A stretch of 64,000 nt of DNA from Tretioscincus oriximinensis (lineage: Eukaryota > Chordata > Lepidosauria > Squamata > Gymnophthalmidae): positions 4,108,497 through 4,172,496 of the forward strand of contig JAJVDF010000019.1 in NCBI GenBank assembly GCA_022410635.1, written 5' to 3'. This document shows positions 10,927 through 23,149 of this stretch, one piece after another. Below the pieces are notes generated by a model. It was not told where the DNA came from. It searched no databases and saw only the letters and a list, made by a program, of their open reading frames with translations. The position numbers and the translations under genes are program-made. Within the stretch, counting starts at the first letter, position 1, and each line of letters begins with the position of its first letter.

Positions 10927-11427
10927 TGGTCTGGAATTTTTTACCTTCAGCTATTTACTTCATTATTATCAAATTAATGTCCACATTAAATTTTAGATAT
11001 TTTAAAATGGTTAGCTATTTAGAAGGCCTTTCCTTTGGTGAACACCCTCTGGATGCTGCCTTGTAGACCGGAAAGAAAATGTATTCAAAGAATATCGCAT
11101 ATATTTTATCTTTTCATCATTGCGATCCAACCTAGGACCTTTCTGTGAAGGGTAAGGAACAAATTCTTAAATAAATGAATTAAATATTTGATTGCAAAAT
11201 AATACTGGATATGTTTGGCGAAGTTATTTTATATGTTTGGAGCTGTCAGTTACAGATTTGCATCTTTGTAAACATCTCATTCTCTCCTCCCCCATCCTTT
11301 TTGTATTCAACTCTTTTTAATTGTTCAGTTTCATTTGACAACTCCCTTAATCATAGGCTAAGGCACCACACAATATTGAGTTGTTTTCCAGGCTTCCAGG
11401 TACAGTGTAAACATTTTTAAAGAAACA

Positions 11428-11949
11428 ATGACAAAGTGGTATAGGACGCCAGCTCAATTATCACATATGCTTAATACATCACCAATATGTTGGCATTGTA
11501 ATACAGAACCAGGGACCTACATACATATGTGGTTTGAATGTATAGAAGTCAGGAGGTTCTGGGAACAGATTACAGGGGAACTCACGAATATATTTCAAGT
11601 GAACATTCCAGTGGTAAGAGAGCTCCTTATAGGAAACAAGAACATAACACAAATAGAGAGAGNAAATATATATATACTCAAACAAGGGATAAGGGCGGCG
11701 CATATTCAGATAGCGAGAGGATGGAAGGAGAAAGAAAAGTGGNCCCTAGAAGCCTGGTATGATTATATGGCAGAAACTGTACTCTTTGACTTTCTAAGGG
11801 AAAGAANGCTAAAAAGACTGGGAAGTGTATCCCGTCCAGTATGGGAGGTAAGGTGGAGGGCCTTCATTACCTACGTGATATTTCACAAGATGTATTCACC
11901 CACGGCATTTATGATTTACTGGATACTGGATTTGAAAAGAATTACGTAA
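11428..11949 (+). pseudogene. L1 ORF2 protein, C-terminal fragment (173 codons)
   Basis: The frame is open to a stop at 11949 with three unresolved codons (N at 11663, 11743, 11807). It shows the L1 ORF2 C-terminal features: a WYRTP motif, then a Cys/His cluster CWHCNTEPGTYIHMWFEC (C-x2-C-x8-H-x4-C) near residues 22-39, and RRFWEQI after it. This domain binds RNA and lies downstream of the reverse transcriptase, which is absent here. The apparent start codon is fortuitous, because its first base lies in the target duplication. The fragment is not expected to make a functional protein. Confidence 0.88.
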
Positions 11950-12215
11950 TATTTAGTTGGATATCCTCAAGTAGAGGGGGGGAGGGAGGGGAGCACTAAG
12001 GGTGAGGTGGAGGGTTTTTTAGGGTATGACATGTATTGACTAATGAGGGGGTCCAACATATATATGTGTGTACTTATTAGTGTGAATTTAAACATGTCAT
12101 AACTTATGACATGAATGGAGTAATGGTTGGCTTCAACAAATATAAGTGTGTATTTACAATTGTGCAATTTTCAACATGTCATATTTCATATATATCAATA
12201 AAGAAATTTTAAAAA
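11429..12215 (+). mobile_element. 5'-truncated L1 LINE insertion
   Basis: The 787 bp insertion holds the C-terminal end of L1 ORF2, a roughly 260 bp 3' UTR with a G-rich tract (GAGGGGGGGAGGGAGGGG near 11975) and paired GTGTGTAYTTAYWAxTGTG motifs, then AATAAAG near the 3' end followed by an A-rich tail. The G-rich polypurine tract in the 3' UTR is a usual L1 feature. The exact 20 bp flanking duplication and open reading frame imply a young copy. Confidence 0.88.
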
Positions 12216-12235
12216 AAACATTTTTAAAGAAACAA

Positions 12236-15200
12236 CAGATGAGTTTTTGTAGAAATTTTTGAAAATGGTTGCAAGGCCATTGTCTTGGGGGAATGTTTCC
12301 TGTTTTTCACATTCTCTTAGGCATGTTCTGCATGTTTGGCTGTGCACCTTTATTACGACTGAGTGAAGACATGTTGTGTGACATGTAGAGCACAGAGAAG
12401 CTAGAATATAGACTTCACACTTTCTTCAGGAATATCTCCTGGAATGCACTGCTTAAAAGCAGTCAACACAAAAAAATTAGGACTGCTTTTGAAGTGATAG
12501 AGGACTAGAGAAACAATTGAATGCTCTGTTCATGTTTAGATTATTTTTCAGTCAAAGTGTCAATTTTTAACCTGTGTTTTCAGTCTGCCTCCAGTTTGAA
12601 GGGCTTCTTTTGGCTGATATGGGATGTAGCATACTCAAAAAGCCATTTTTCTTCCGATCACTTTGGGAACAGAATGATATGAAAGATAAAAAGTGACTTT
12701 TGCATGGATTTCCCATGCTTACTGAATTTTTGCTTTTGCTTTAAATTACAATTCATAAACCACAAGCTTTGGTTAATGACATAAGCAGAACTTGTATTTT
12801 TTTATCGATAGAGACACAGTGGCAGAAGGTATATTTTCAGGTTGTGAAGATACGGCCTGGACTTCATTGCAGCCAATTTCTAGATTTATTGTGCCCATTT
12901 GTTGTAGCTTGCTCGCATGGTTGATACAGGATTGTGCATTTGCAAATTGGTGTATGAAATTATAGCGTATAATCTATACAGCATTTAGTTATTGGAAAGC
13001 ACAGGAAAGCAAAAGGGACATAGGAAGGTTTTCTGCATTAATGTGACTGAGAAGCATCAAGGGAAATCATGCCATTCACAGTGACATGAACTGAAAAACA
13101 TAATTTTTATGACACTCATCAATAAGACTTCCAGAAATATACACTTTGTAGAATCAAATGATCACTTAGAGCAGAGTGCTTTGGAATGAAAATGAGCACC
13201 CAACTGATTTGTGCTTATTTTCTTCTCTGTAGTTCTTGGCAGTCCGATTTCCCCATCAGCTCTGCAGAAAGCACCAAATGGAAGATAACTGTGTTTGTGA
13301 AGTCTGTTTCAAGTGTGGATGCTCTCAGTTTTAAAAGCACATCCACAGCTATTAAAACTTCTGTTTGGCGGAAATAACATTTATTATCTTTTCGGCTGAG
13401 TTGTATCAGGGAGAAGAGGAGGGGAAAAAAACCCTTTAAACTACCTGATGACACACTTGACATTTTGAAAGCTAAATCTTCCATGCTATGTCATAAATAA
13501 TATCTTTAGGCCAGCAGAGTGGTATTAAAATCTAGGCTGAAGAGTTTGAATGACAACTGTGGTAGCAACAAAAAAAATCACCTCACTTCAAGGACAAAAA
13601 TAAAGAGTCATTTTATTTAAAATGAAATGTTTCCACAGCTTTTGCTAGCAAGGGGGTGGGGGTGGGAGAGAGATGGGGCATTAAAAAAATTGTCTGCACC
13701 AGTGAGGATCAAATCACCTGCCACAGTTTTCAGGCGCTCCATCAATAAAAATTTGACATGTTGCTGATTGCTCCATTAAATCACCACTGTGGTCTTGAAT
13801 TGTCTCATATGATCACATGACTTTTTCTCGCATGCATCCCTCAGCACAGAGGTGGTAAAAAGGTCCCCCCCCCCNNNAAAAAAAAAATAGTTTTTGACTG
13901 AAGCCTCTTCAAATAAAATCTGTGTTCAGCAGCAAACCAGCCTAATGGACCATAGCATTCAGCTCTAAGGATGAGAAGGTTTATGGCAGACACTCCATTT
14001 TGTTGTGCAAAGTGAGGAGTCTCAAGATCTTGTTTCATTAAAATCTGACTAAATAGAAGTTAACAGAAGAAATATACCAGTAGATCCACACCCCAAAGGG
14101 AGCAGTGACTGTATATAGGTATATATCAACCTTGTCTAGCCCTACATTTTCATGTACACGAACAAGCATTTACTATAGTAAAATCTACAAAAATACAACA
14201 ATGGCTGCAGTCATAAATGTGCTGTTAAAACACTTTCAGTCATGTACTGAAAACCAGAAAGATTAGTTTCACTGATTTTTGTTTTTTCTTCTTCACTAAT
14301 ATCAAATAACACATTAGATATTCCTGTATATATTGCATAGAATCAATTTTATTGTCTTTCAAACCCAGTGCAATTACTATTAACACCTTTAAAAAAAAAA
14401 TCAACACTATTGATCCAAGATTCCAATTATTTGCTGTATTTATTCTTGTGTATTTTTTTAATTTATTGTAATTTCTTCGTTAGCAGCTTTTGTTGTTATG
14501 AGGCTGGGATTGGTTTTTTTAAAGGGGGGCATTGTTGGAAACATATTTCTCCTACTTAACAGCTGAAATGTCAGCCGCCTTTGAAGAGGAGGGATGCTAA
14601 GGACTTATCTGCATTTGAGTGAGTACATAATCTGTATTTTCACAGTAATACGATGACAAAACACACTACAGTGATAATAAATGGACTTTAGAAGATAACT
14701 ACTGTGGATCTTTATCCTAAGCCTTGAGATGATATGTATGCTTCACACAGATTCAGAAATGATTATTATTTATCTGTCACAGAGTTTTAGAGTTATTACT
14801 TAGGATAATGAAAGGAAGAAGTTTTACTGCAGCATCATACACAACACAGTCTAAAAGAGAAACTTATTTGAAAAATAAAATGATGATGTGCCACAATGAA
14901 TGAAAATATATTTGGATTAACTCTCATCTGGAAGGGGAAAATATGAAATTTGTACACAGTAGAATTGTGATGTGTCCCGTTTGTTTTGAATTCTTTGAGC
15001 CAAATCAAAGATAGTGTTAGTCTGATTTCTGCAGATGTCCCCCATCCCAGTTTTACTATGAGGTTACACAATCTCTACTGATGAAAGGTAAATGTATATC
15101 CTACTTTGCATCCAGTTCTTCAGTTCACGTATATGAAAATGCAAAATTGATCGTTCTTGTAATCAAACTGAGCCTTCCCATTTTTTTTGTTCTTTGAAAC

Positions 15201-15854
15201 CTTGCATTAAAAAAAACCCAGAAATTTTGGTGTCCAATGTATTTCCAAAAGGTAGCAATTATGAAAAATGTCCATCTCTATCTCTGTTTTGTCTGCAAAA
15301 AAGCCTTTCACAACTGAGGTAGAAGGACAGAATGATAGCAGCAAGAGAAGCACCAACTAAGAGAATGAATCCTGAGAAGCACTCTTAAGACAGATAGCAA
15401 AGTGCTGGCAGGTCTATGTCAAAGTAGCAGCCTCTCAAATATTGTGGTTTCAAGGCTTGAAAGGCTATAATTGAACTCCAAAGTGAACTGGAAGTCAAGA
15501 TGCATTCAGGCAAAGAATGTGTATTGCATATTCTATGCTCTGTGTTCATTTGTTCTTGTTAGTTTCTAAGCAAGAGATTCCCCTTGCTGTATATCTGGTA
15601 GTGATCTCACTAATGAGTGTCAACCTGCATTTATGTTTTTATCTGCCTTCAGTCAAACCTGTGTCAAGAGGCACTCCCACACCAACTGTAGAGAATAGTT
15701 CCAGTGATTGTCAGAAATGGAATGTATGCACTATCAATTACCCCACCATTCCCAACTCATCCGAAGCCATTCTTGATTTTCTTTGTACATGCCTAAGTTG
15801 AACCAGAAGTCTAAGGCAGCAAGAATAGTTTCTTTAAGAAGTGCTGATTGTATG
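12236..15854. other. Long AT-rich stretch without recognised repeats or exons
   Basis: About 3.6 kb appears single-copy. It contains homopolymer runs (A9-A10, T8), a G-rich segment near 13652-13676 and the small gap described separately. Open frames up to 94 codons (for example 13186-13377 plus, 13215-13484 minus, 15517-15801 plus) lack domain signatures and flanking splice logic. The low repeat density is notable against the rest of the window. Confidence 0.45.
13865..13887. other. Assembly gap between homopolymers (C10-NNN-A10)
   Basis: Three Ns at 13875-13877 sit exactly between a C10 and an A10 run. This is a typical place for collapsed or unresolved sequencing and the true length here is unknown. 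Confidence 0.9.
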
Positions 15855-16560
15855 TTGCTGGGTACAGCTAAATGAGGTACAGACACTCATTGCTATCAAA
15901 ATCATTTATTAACTTAACAATATCCAAAACTTAAATGCTTACCCGTGACATTGAAGAATGCAACCCGGCTTCTCCTAATTATAAAGTGAACAAGTGCTTA
16001 CATGCAATTAACATTCAAACTTAAAATTAACAATAACCCAAAAGTGGAAGGAATAGGCCATGGCTCAAGTAGGAGGGTGCAAGCACAGCATCTTGACTCC
16101 CAAACCGGTCAGCTGTTCGTTCTGACACAGTTAAAGGCAGGCGACACCCCTGTGACGTGGCCCCCTGGGGCTACCTATCACGTGACCTGGTAGCTCCCCA
16201 GCTTCTTCCCAGCCCGGGCCTTGCAGCGGACTCAGTGCCCCATGCCTGGTGGCATGAGGCCGTGGCTACTGCCCGCTCGCCACGTGGGTCAGCACTGCCT
16301 GTCCGTTTCACCCAGGCCGTCCAGCATAAGCCAATACCGCCAACCAAGCTGTGGGCCTCACCGCGAGGATCAGAGAGGTTTGGCATGGGTTCTCAAGGAT
16401 CTTTCCTGTGTGCAGCCCCCTCAATGACTCCAGAGTTGTGTTCACTTACCCATCCCTGGGGTAGCCCGCAGCTCCAGAACCCCTTATTAGGGCCCCCTAA
16501 CTATATGGCAGTCATGGGAATGCCTCTCACGGGGCTCACAATCTAGTCCTTTTAGTTTTG
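15855..16560 (-). mobile_element. Possible solo LTR or other GC-rich retroelement end
   Basis: A sharply bounded GC-rich block (about 16060-16540) sits in AT-rich surroundings. On the minus strand it is followed by an AATAAA-type signal (complement of TTTATT at about 15904-15909) and then about 50 bp ending near ...CAGCAACA. TG begins the block on the plus strand (TGTTGCTGGGTACAGC). This order (GC-rich promoter-like part, polyadenylation signal, terminal CA) is compatible with a long terminal repeat, but no clear direct duplication was found at the borders. The three overlapping open frames inside have no viral domain and reflect GC content. Confidence 0.3.
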
Positions 16561-16617
16561 GACCTGACTGGTCTCATCCATTCCAAAGAAACAGCTGTGT
16601 CAGTGTTTGTTCAGAAA

Positions 16618-16712
16618 GTCCAGCAAGGGGGGCTTGTAGCACTTTGGAATTTAACAAGTAGAATGTAGGTGACATGAATTTTCATAGACAAGTCTACTTC
16701 TTCAGATGCTGA
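16618..16712 (-). mobile_element. Penelope-like element tail with degenerate hammerhead-like core
   Basis: Read on the minus strand it gives GCATCTGAAGAAGTAGAC, TTGTCTATGAAAATTCATG, and later CCAAAGTGCTACAAGCCCCC and CTTGCTGGA, matching the copies at 22.0 and 57.8 kb. CTGAAGA lies at 16699-16705 and GAAA at 16680-16683, with a hairpin GTAGAC/GTCTAT between them. Assignment to Penelope-like elements rests on similarity to tails I recall from reptile genomes, and is an inference. Confidence 0.5.
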
Positions 16713-19227
16713 GGGACAAAAGCCTGGGACAGACTTTAAACAGGAATTTGAATGCAGGAAATAACAAGAGTTATGTAAATGTGATTGAGAGGATTAATCA
16801 GGCCAAATACTGTTAAAAGAAAGATGTTAATTCTCTTAAGGTAAGAGTCTGGAAAAAAGTATAGTGTAATCTAAAATTTAACCAAATAAGCAGAAAAGTG
16901 GAAAGATGCCGTCTACACTTTACAACATCTTGGGCCAGAAGCAAGACTATTCCTGTACTCAGGAAGCAAATGAAGGAGAGCATTTTTCCTTTTTGCTTCT
17001 CAGCTTTCCATCAATGCATTGTGAATAAATAATAGTTTTGCAAACGATGGATAAGTGTCTAAACGCAGAACAAACCTTCTGCTCAACAAAAATATTACCT
17101 ACCACAGAAATGCAGCAAATCAAATTTATAATGCTCCCCCTTTATATTGACCATCTCATCTTTATTATTTATTTTAGTGTTGAGGGCTTCTTGTTTTCTA
17201 GATGTAGTTTTCCATAAAATATAGAGTTGTTTTACGATTTGTTCAATAGCAGCTGGTTTTAATTAGCTTTTTTCTAATATTTGCTTTAAACAAGCTTTTT
17301 TAATTCTCTGACACTACTAATCAGTTTTTTGCTGCTGTTTCCCNTTTTCCCCACAGGTGAGCTGATCTTTCTAATTAGTTTTTTACTGAATATTAAGAGC
17401 TGATGTGGGTTTCCTCACCTTTTTGCTTTTGTAAACTTCTCTGCAGCATCATTTTTCTTTATTTTTGCCTCTTAGCTTGTTTTGCATTGCACTTATCTCA
17501 TTTAATTAGATATTGTTTTGAACTTTCAAGCTCTGTTACCTTGTGTAGGTATAGTAGTTATTTACTTATGTTTGCTGAAAATGATTATGTTTAATGTTAG
17601 GAGCAGCTTCTACACATAGCATGCTTATTATCTGATTTGATAAGGAAGATGCTATGAAAAGATTAGAGAAATATTACCGTGAACCATATGGGTTACAGTC
17701 GAAGTAGAACTGACAGAATCCTTATAGACGCTGTATTTTATTAGTAAAAAGGGAGTATAGATTTTAACTTCCCTCACTTTGACGAGTGCAAGGTTTAATT
17801 AGAACAATCTGTTTGCTCGTATCACTTCATTGTGCATACATTTTGTTACTAAACATGATACATTTTTGCCTTGCGTTAGAGATTTGCATAAATTAAATTT
17901 GCATGTTCACCATTGACTGAACATCAGTTTCTTCAGTTCAGTGACAGGTTGTTTAGTTGGATGATCAGTGTTTACATTTGAGTCTGAATGCATTTGCGAA
18001 GAAAAGAAAAATTTTCTCCATTGGGGAAAAAATCCATTTAAGAGCAAATCTATAGCAAATGTGAACTCTTCAGTTGTGTTTCTGAGAGATAGGCTGATTT
18101 GGGCCAGTGAACATGCAATCCACTGCATGTTTGCTTCAATGTGAACCTATGTGAATCCAAGCTGTGAATGAATTTTTGAATGCAAACTGAATTCAAAGGA
18201 TGCAGACATTCAAGGTCCTCACTTCTTTCATTAATGTATATACATGAAAGAGGCAACAATTCAATGTCTTTATGTCCTACTAGGAGAGATGCCTGTTGCT
18301 TTTTTCTGTCTGTCCATTCCCTTGCTGCTTTGTTTCTTCTAGCTGCCCTCTAGCTGCCCTCCCTCCAGTATCTCTTTTTTTATCATCTCAACCCTTCCCT
18401 CCTTTCCTCGTCCCCTTTCTCCCCTCCTGTCTTTGCAATAACTTGTTACTGAAGCATGCATTGTGGGAAAAATCTTGCCAGGCAGGAGAACTGGCAAGCA
18501 TTACCTTGTTCACCTGCTATTTGTTTTATTGAGAGGTTTTCACACCTGTAGCAATATGGGGCTTTAGAATGCTATTCAGAATGCTATTGGCATCTCCCTC
18601 CTGCTGCGGAATGGTCTTAGGTAAGCAGGCAGAAGTTGGCAATGGCATCGCAAAGTCCAAAGCCTCTGATCCAAGCTGTTACTGGCATAGAAACATGTCA
18701 CTAAAGCAGCCAGCTTCTTTCGTTGACTGCAGTAAATGGCTTCACCACTCAGCTCAGTTGTCCTTTCACAATATGGTCTTTGCTCCTATCTACCACTACA
18801 TACAAACCATGCAATCAAACAGTTTTGAAGTGGACTATTCATCAGAAACGCATCAGCAAAAAGATTATATTAGAATTGGTATAACTGTGCACACATTGAA
18901 CCTGCTTTAATCCATAAAAATAAAATGCGTGTCAAGCCGGCCAGCTGTGATGTCACAGCCAAGCTGAAAGGGAGGTAAGCAGCTGAATGGTGGAATTGGT
19001 CCAGTATTTGGATCAACTGCCAACCAGCGTGACGAAAGCCAGCGAGCTGCAAAGCCCTCTTCCAAGGTTGAAGGTGTGCTGCAAAGCAGTGAGCCTCCTG
19101 CCCCCCAAAAGGAAAAACTGGGAGAAGCGACAGCATTTTGGCTGTTTCCCCCTCCTCCTTTCTCTACCGTCTCTGTCACCCTTGCTCACTCTCCCTCATG
19201 CCCTCCTACCCTCACCCCCTTTCAATT
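16713..19227. other. AT-rich single-copy stretch, then a C/T-rich block
   Basis: The 17.0-18.3 kb part is AT-rich with repeated TTTTT-bounded TAATTAG and AGCTTTTTT phrases that could be part of a conserved non-coding element. A pyrimidine-rich block lies at 18340-18430 with a short duplication (TCTAGCTGCCC twice). Around 18930-19220 the base composition rises in GC but no repeat end or exon is recognised. Confidence 0.35.
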
Positions 19228-19315
19228 AAAAGGCCAAGTTAAAGAGGTGTGTCTTCAAATACAGTGATTATGACTAATGCGTCTCAAGGGGGGGAAACTA
19301 TTTCACCAAGAATCC
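19228..19315 (-). mobile_element. L2-type LINE fragment, minus strand
   Basis: AAAAGGCCAAGTTAAAGAGG, then GTCTTCAAATACAGTGATTA and GACTAATGCGTCTCAAGG, parallel the minus-strand L2 copy at 37.2 kb (AAAGGCCACTTTAAAGATG, then GACTGATGCACCTTGAGG). Only about 90 bp survive. Confidence 0.55.
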
Positions 19316-19365
19316 CTGGTCCAGATTCCCACTGTCATATTCCCTCTTGAATTCCTTGGCTTTGA

Positions 19366-19850
19366 CATAAGAGCATAAGAGGAGCCTTGCTTAATTGGGC
19401 CAGAGCCCATCTAGTCCATCATTCTGTCTCGCACAGTGGCCCACCAATTGTGCCCGGACAATCTGGAACAGAAGTAGGCAAATCTTCACCTGTTCCAGAC
19501 ATCATGGAAATGTTATTTCAAGAATACTGCATGTTGTTCCATCTCAGAGGCAGCATCAAGACATCCATCTTAGTAGCTATTTATATCCTTGGTGTCCATG
19601 AACTTGTCTAATCCTGTCTTAAAACTATCCAGGCTGCTAGCTACCACCACCTCTTCTGGAAGTAAATTCCAAAGGCTGATTACCCTCTTGGTGAAAAAAT
19701 ACTTTCCTTTGTCTGTCCTCAGTCTTCTGCCCATCAGCTTGAAGGAATGCCCCCTGGTCCTAGTGTTACGCAATAGAATTTTTTTTTCTGTATTCACCTT
19801 ATCCATTTCATGCATGATTTTATACACTTCTGATCTGTAGATTAGTCTTC
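19366..19850 (-). mobile_element. CR1 LINE, minus strand, with open ORF2 C-terminus
   Basis: The plus strand begins with the complement of the CR1 end (CATAAGAGCATAAGAGGAGC) and proceeds through a short 3' UTR into coding sequence. On the minus strand an uninterrupted frame (19570-19827) reads MYKIMHEMDKV, then NTRTRGHSFKL, DKGKYFFTKRVI, LWNLLPEEVVVASSLDSFKT and a stop. The 3' UTR differs from the plus-strand copies (CCAGAGCCCATCTAGTCCAT arrangement), so this is a second CR1 subfamily, shared with the copies at 23.2, 45.9 and 63.8 kb. Confidence 0.85.
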
Positions 19851-22012
19851 TATCCTCTCTCCTCCTTTATTTTTTCACAATTGGTTTTTAATAATTTCTA
19901 ATTTTAACCACTCTTATAGGAGAAGCCTTCTAGTCTTTGTGCTTTTGAATTTAACAAGCACATAAAGCGGACTGGTGAAAAATACTTGAAAGCATTATCT
20001 GACATTGGTATCTAATTTAAGTATTCCCTTAGCCTATCTATAGTCTTTCATCATTTACAATTGTAAGTTTATTTTTGTATCACTTTTCAGTTGCTATCTG
20101 ATGATGCATATGTGAACCATGTTCTTAACAACCATAGCAACCATATCTTTATATTAATTTATGGAATTCATGATTGTGCCTCCTATGTGATTCTATGGTG
20201 CTAACAAGTTATCTTTGTTGATGTATGCAGTTCACCTAGTTTTTGGTGCTGTGAATGTATTAATACTGTGAATGTATATGTGAGATGCATAAACATTTGT
20301 TTATATATTTATTTTGGAAAAATAGGTTCTAGAATCGCTGGTGCAATATTTTTGACTAAACCTTCAGCAAAGCACCTTGACCCCTTGTTTTCACCATCAC
20401 ACTCAGCGACAACTCTGGCATTCAGCTAGCTTAACTGAGAAATCCCAAACTTTAAAGCTCCACCCAAGTCTCACCAGTTAATAGACTATTCAAATTAAAG
20501 ACTTGGGATCAATGTTAAAGTGTTGCTAACAACTAGTGTTACTGATGACAATTCATCTTGATCCTGGCTTTCAGCATTTCTGTGTACCTTCCTGTACTTC
20601 CCAGATGATAACCTTTTGTGCTATGTGTTTAGACTGCTTGAGTCTTCTTTGTGTGTTTTCTGATTTGTACCAACTATGGCACTGCCAAGAAAATTGTATT
20701 TCTATTCCTGTTGTTGCCTACTACCATAAAATAAAACTCTGCTATAAATCTTGCTCAGCTTGTGTGAGTTATGGCAAAACACAAGATACTTCCTTTTGAT
20801 ATTTCTACCTGTGATCATTTTGGAAAGTCCAAGAAATGTTCCAGAATCTTGCCATTTTCTGTGCCTTTTAAGGCAGGTTGATCTGCATGGTAACATTGGT
20901 GGTGCTGGTAAGGCAACAGAGCAGGGCAAAGCGCTGTCAGAGCTTCCACCTGCTCTACAGGTCATTTGCTTGAAGTCGCCTATGATGTCATTTGGTGCTA
21001 TGCAAATATTACCTCAGACAGCTGGCAGAATTGGCAAAGAAACAGCAATAAGAAACGTGCAGTGAGACACCCTGAGAATGCCTACAACTCCAAAGTGTCC
21101 TCTCTCCAGCTATTACAGAGATTATTTAGCAACAGAGAAAAGCATGTGAGCTGCATATTGATACAGTTTGTACCTGCTGTAGACCTTCATATGAATATTT
21201 GTGTTGATTCAACCAAGACTATTTTGGCCTTCTGAAACTGCACTTTCATAGCTAGCCATCTTCCCCATCAGTAAAATGTCCTACCATTTGGCCACTTTCT
21301 GTCTCTTGCACATTGCTCCGTAAATCTTCTCATCATCCTTTATGTATCTCCAAGAGGAGGAGAATTAGCTGTTGGAACTGCTGAAGAGCTCCTCAAACAG
21401 CTGCTACTCAACTTGTGTAGAGTTCTGGAAGTCAAAGGTAGATCCATGCATCTGCCAGGTGTCTATATGCTTAGCTTTCTTTTTCTGCTAAAGTTATTGG
21501 GTAACTGGGAGAGAAGCCCCATGAAACACACATAGAAATCCAATTTAAGCCTCACTTTTCCCCTTTTGTAGCCTTCTTGTGCAAATATAACCTTAGTTCA
21601 TAATTAGCTTTTTAAGAAAAGTAGTAAAATATTGCCTCTCTGGCACTAAACAGAACACAGCATGAGCACAGCTAGATTTAAATTATTACATTGTTCAGAG
21701 TCAGCTAGTGGTACAGTTAACTCAGTAGAGACACAATGGTTCATCACTTGATAAAATGACACAGGGAAGGGAGATACATGCCAACCAATCACCTAATCAA
21801 GGAACCTGGGAAATATTTATTTTCAATAGGATGCTTTAAATATGAAAGAGCATCTTTGCTGAGAGCAGATAATGAAAATACTATATATATAAGNACTATT
21901 TATGCTCTTGCTTTTGTGGTTGTAGACACTATTGAACAGGTTTTGTTTTACTCTTGTTTTTATCATGAGATTCTTCAACATATGACTTTTGCCCAAACAG
22001 ACCAAAATTGCA
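19851..22012. other. Unassigned sequence
   Basis: No exon or clear repeat is recognised. A chance 104-codon frame lies at 20751-21065. A short TA run adjoins an N at about 21887-21895. Confidence 0.4.
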
Positions 22013-22013
22013 G

Positions 22014-22110
22014 CCTCTGAAGAAGTAGACGTGTCTACAAAAGCTTATGCCACCTACTTTTCTACTATTAGTCTCAAAGTGCTACTNGCCCCTTTGCCGG
22101 ACAAAATTAC
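22014..22110 (+). mobile_element. Penelope-like element tail, plus strand
   Basis: It reads CCTCTGAAGAAGTAGACGTG, then TCTACAAAAGCTTATGCCAC, TTAGTCTCAAAGTGCTAC and GCCCCTTTGCCGGAC. The hairpin GTAGAC/GTCTAC after CTGAAGA (22017-22023) is intact, but the GAAA expected after it is AAAA, so any ribozyme core is broken. It matches the 57.75 kb copy closely. Confidence 0.55.
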
Positions 22111-23149
22111 TGATTATACTTTGTTGGCAGCTTAAAATGACAGTGATGGGTTTTACGTCTTCTGGCCATTTTGCTTTTAAAGTGTACTACTATTATGGTG
22201 AGANCAAAATACAGTAGTTTAAGTGTATGATGTACCTGGAACTTGCACCCTATCTGTCTTTTCTGAAGAATTTACCCCATATGCTCAATATAGTGAATGG
22301 CTTGCTTAGGTGACATAGACGATTTTTCAGAGAACCCAGTATGTCCCATTTCAGCCTTATGAATTGACTTCATGGCAGAACTTTATACTGTTTTATGACA
22401 CACACTGCCATTTATGGCCTCAAGTATAATCACTGTCAGATATGTTTTGCCTGGCATGAGGTTTTATTTTGAAAATAGATGTACTTTATTATTGATCAAA
22501 TGTTAGAGCAGGAGGAAAGAATGTGCACAACTGCAAATGGGTACATTAATGTAGTAAGAAGCAAAAAGGAAACTGCGCGGATGTGTACTCTGTTTCACGC
22601 ACATATCAATTCATTATTGTACCTTGAAACAATGCACATAATAAATTTATTATGTGAGGATTGCTTGCAGTTCATATGGCTAGGCAGTGGCAGGATGAAC
22701 ATGTGGTGGGCACATTACTTACCAACATCTGGCATTAACATCTGGGTATTTTGCCAGGACAGAATTTCCAGATATGTGCAACTCAGAGTTTGTGCAAGCA
22801 TGGTTGCCATTTTTAACATCCGTACACATGCAGCTGTTTTTCCCTAGTATTTTAATATAGCATAATGTATAGCATGAAATCTTTACGTCACTGTGGCATG
22901 AGTATCGTTGAACCATGGGAGCCACACCATAGTAAAATAGTAATAAAAACCCATCAACTAAACTCAGCCATAGAGTACAATTCAATTCAAATTTATGAAT
23001 TAGTCCATTGACCATATCAAATTCGAAACCATAAACAAGAAGACATAAAAATAGCCCTTGACTTGTTTGTTTTAAAAAGAGAGGTGGGTGAATGTATATT
23101 GTATAGAATTAAGACCACTGTATTTTTGACAAAGTCAAAAGGCATGTTA
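22111..23149. other. Unassigned sequence
   Basis: A 122-codon plus-strand frame (22479-22847) has no recognisable domain. The segment 22600-22850 is rich in TGCA/ACAT alternations but no repeat border was identified. Confidence 0.35.

Larger units (their letters stand above)
11409..12235. repeat. 20 bp target-site duplication flanking an L1 insertion
   Basis: The 20-mer AAACATTTTTAAAGAAACAA occurs at 11409-11428 and again, without mismatch, at 12216-12235. It brackets a sequence that ends in a poly-A-like AATTTTAAAAA tail. An exact duplication of this length marks target-primed reverse transcription and indicates a recent insertion. Confidence 0.9.

Noticed and set aside
16157..16546. 129-codon frame in the GC-rich block as a possible exon
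   Set aside because: Proline-, serine- and leucine-rich composition, frames open in several registers, and no domain or splice sites.
22479..22847. 122-codon plus-strand frame
   Set aside because: No recognisable domain or repeat protein, so treated as chance.
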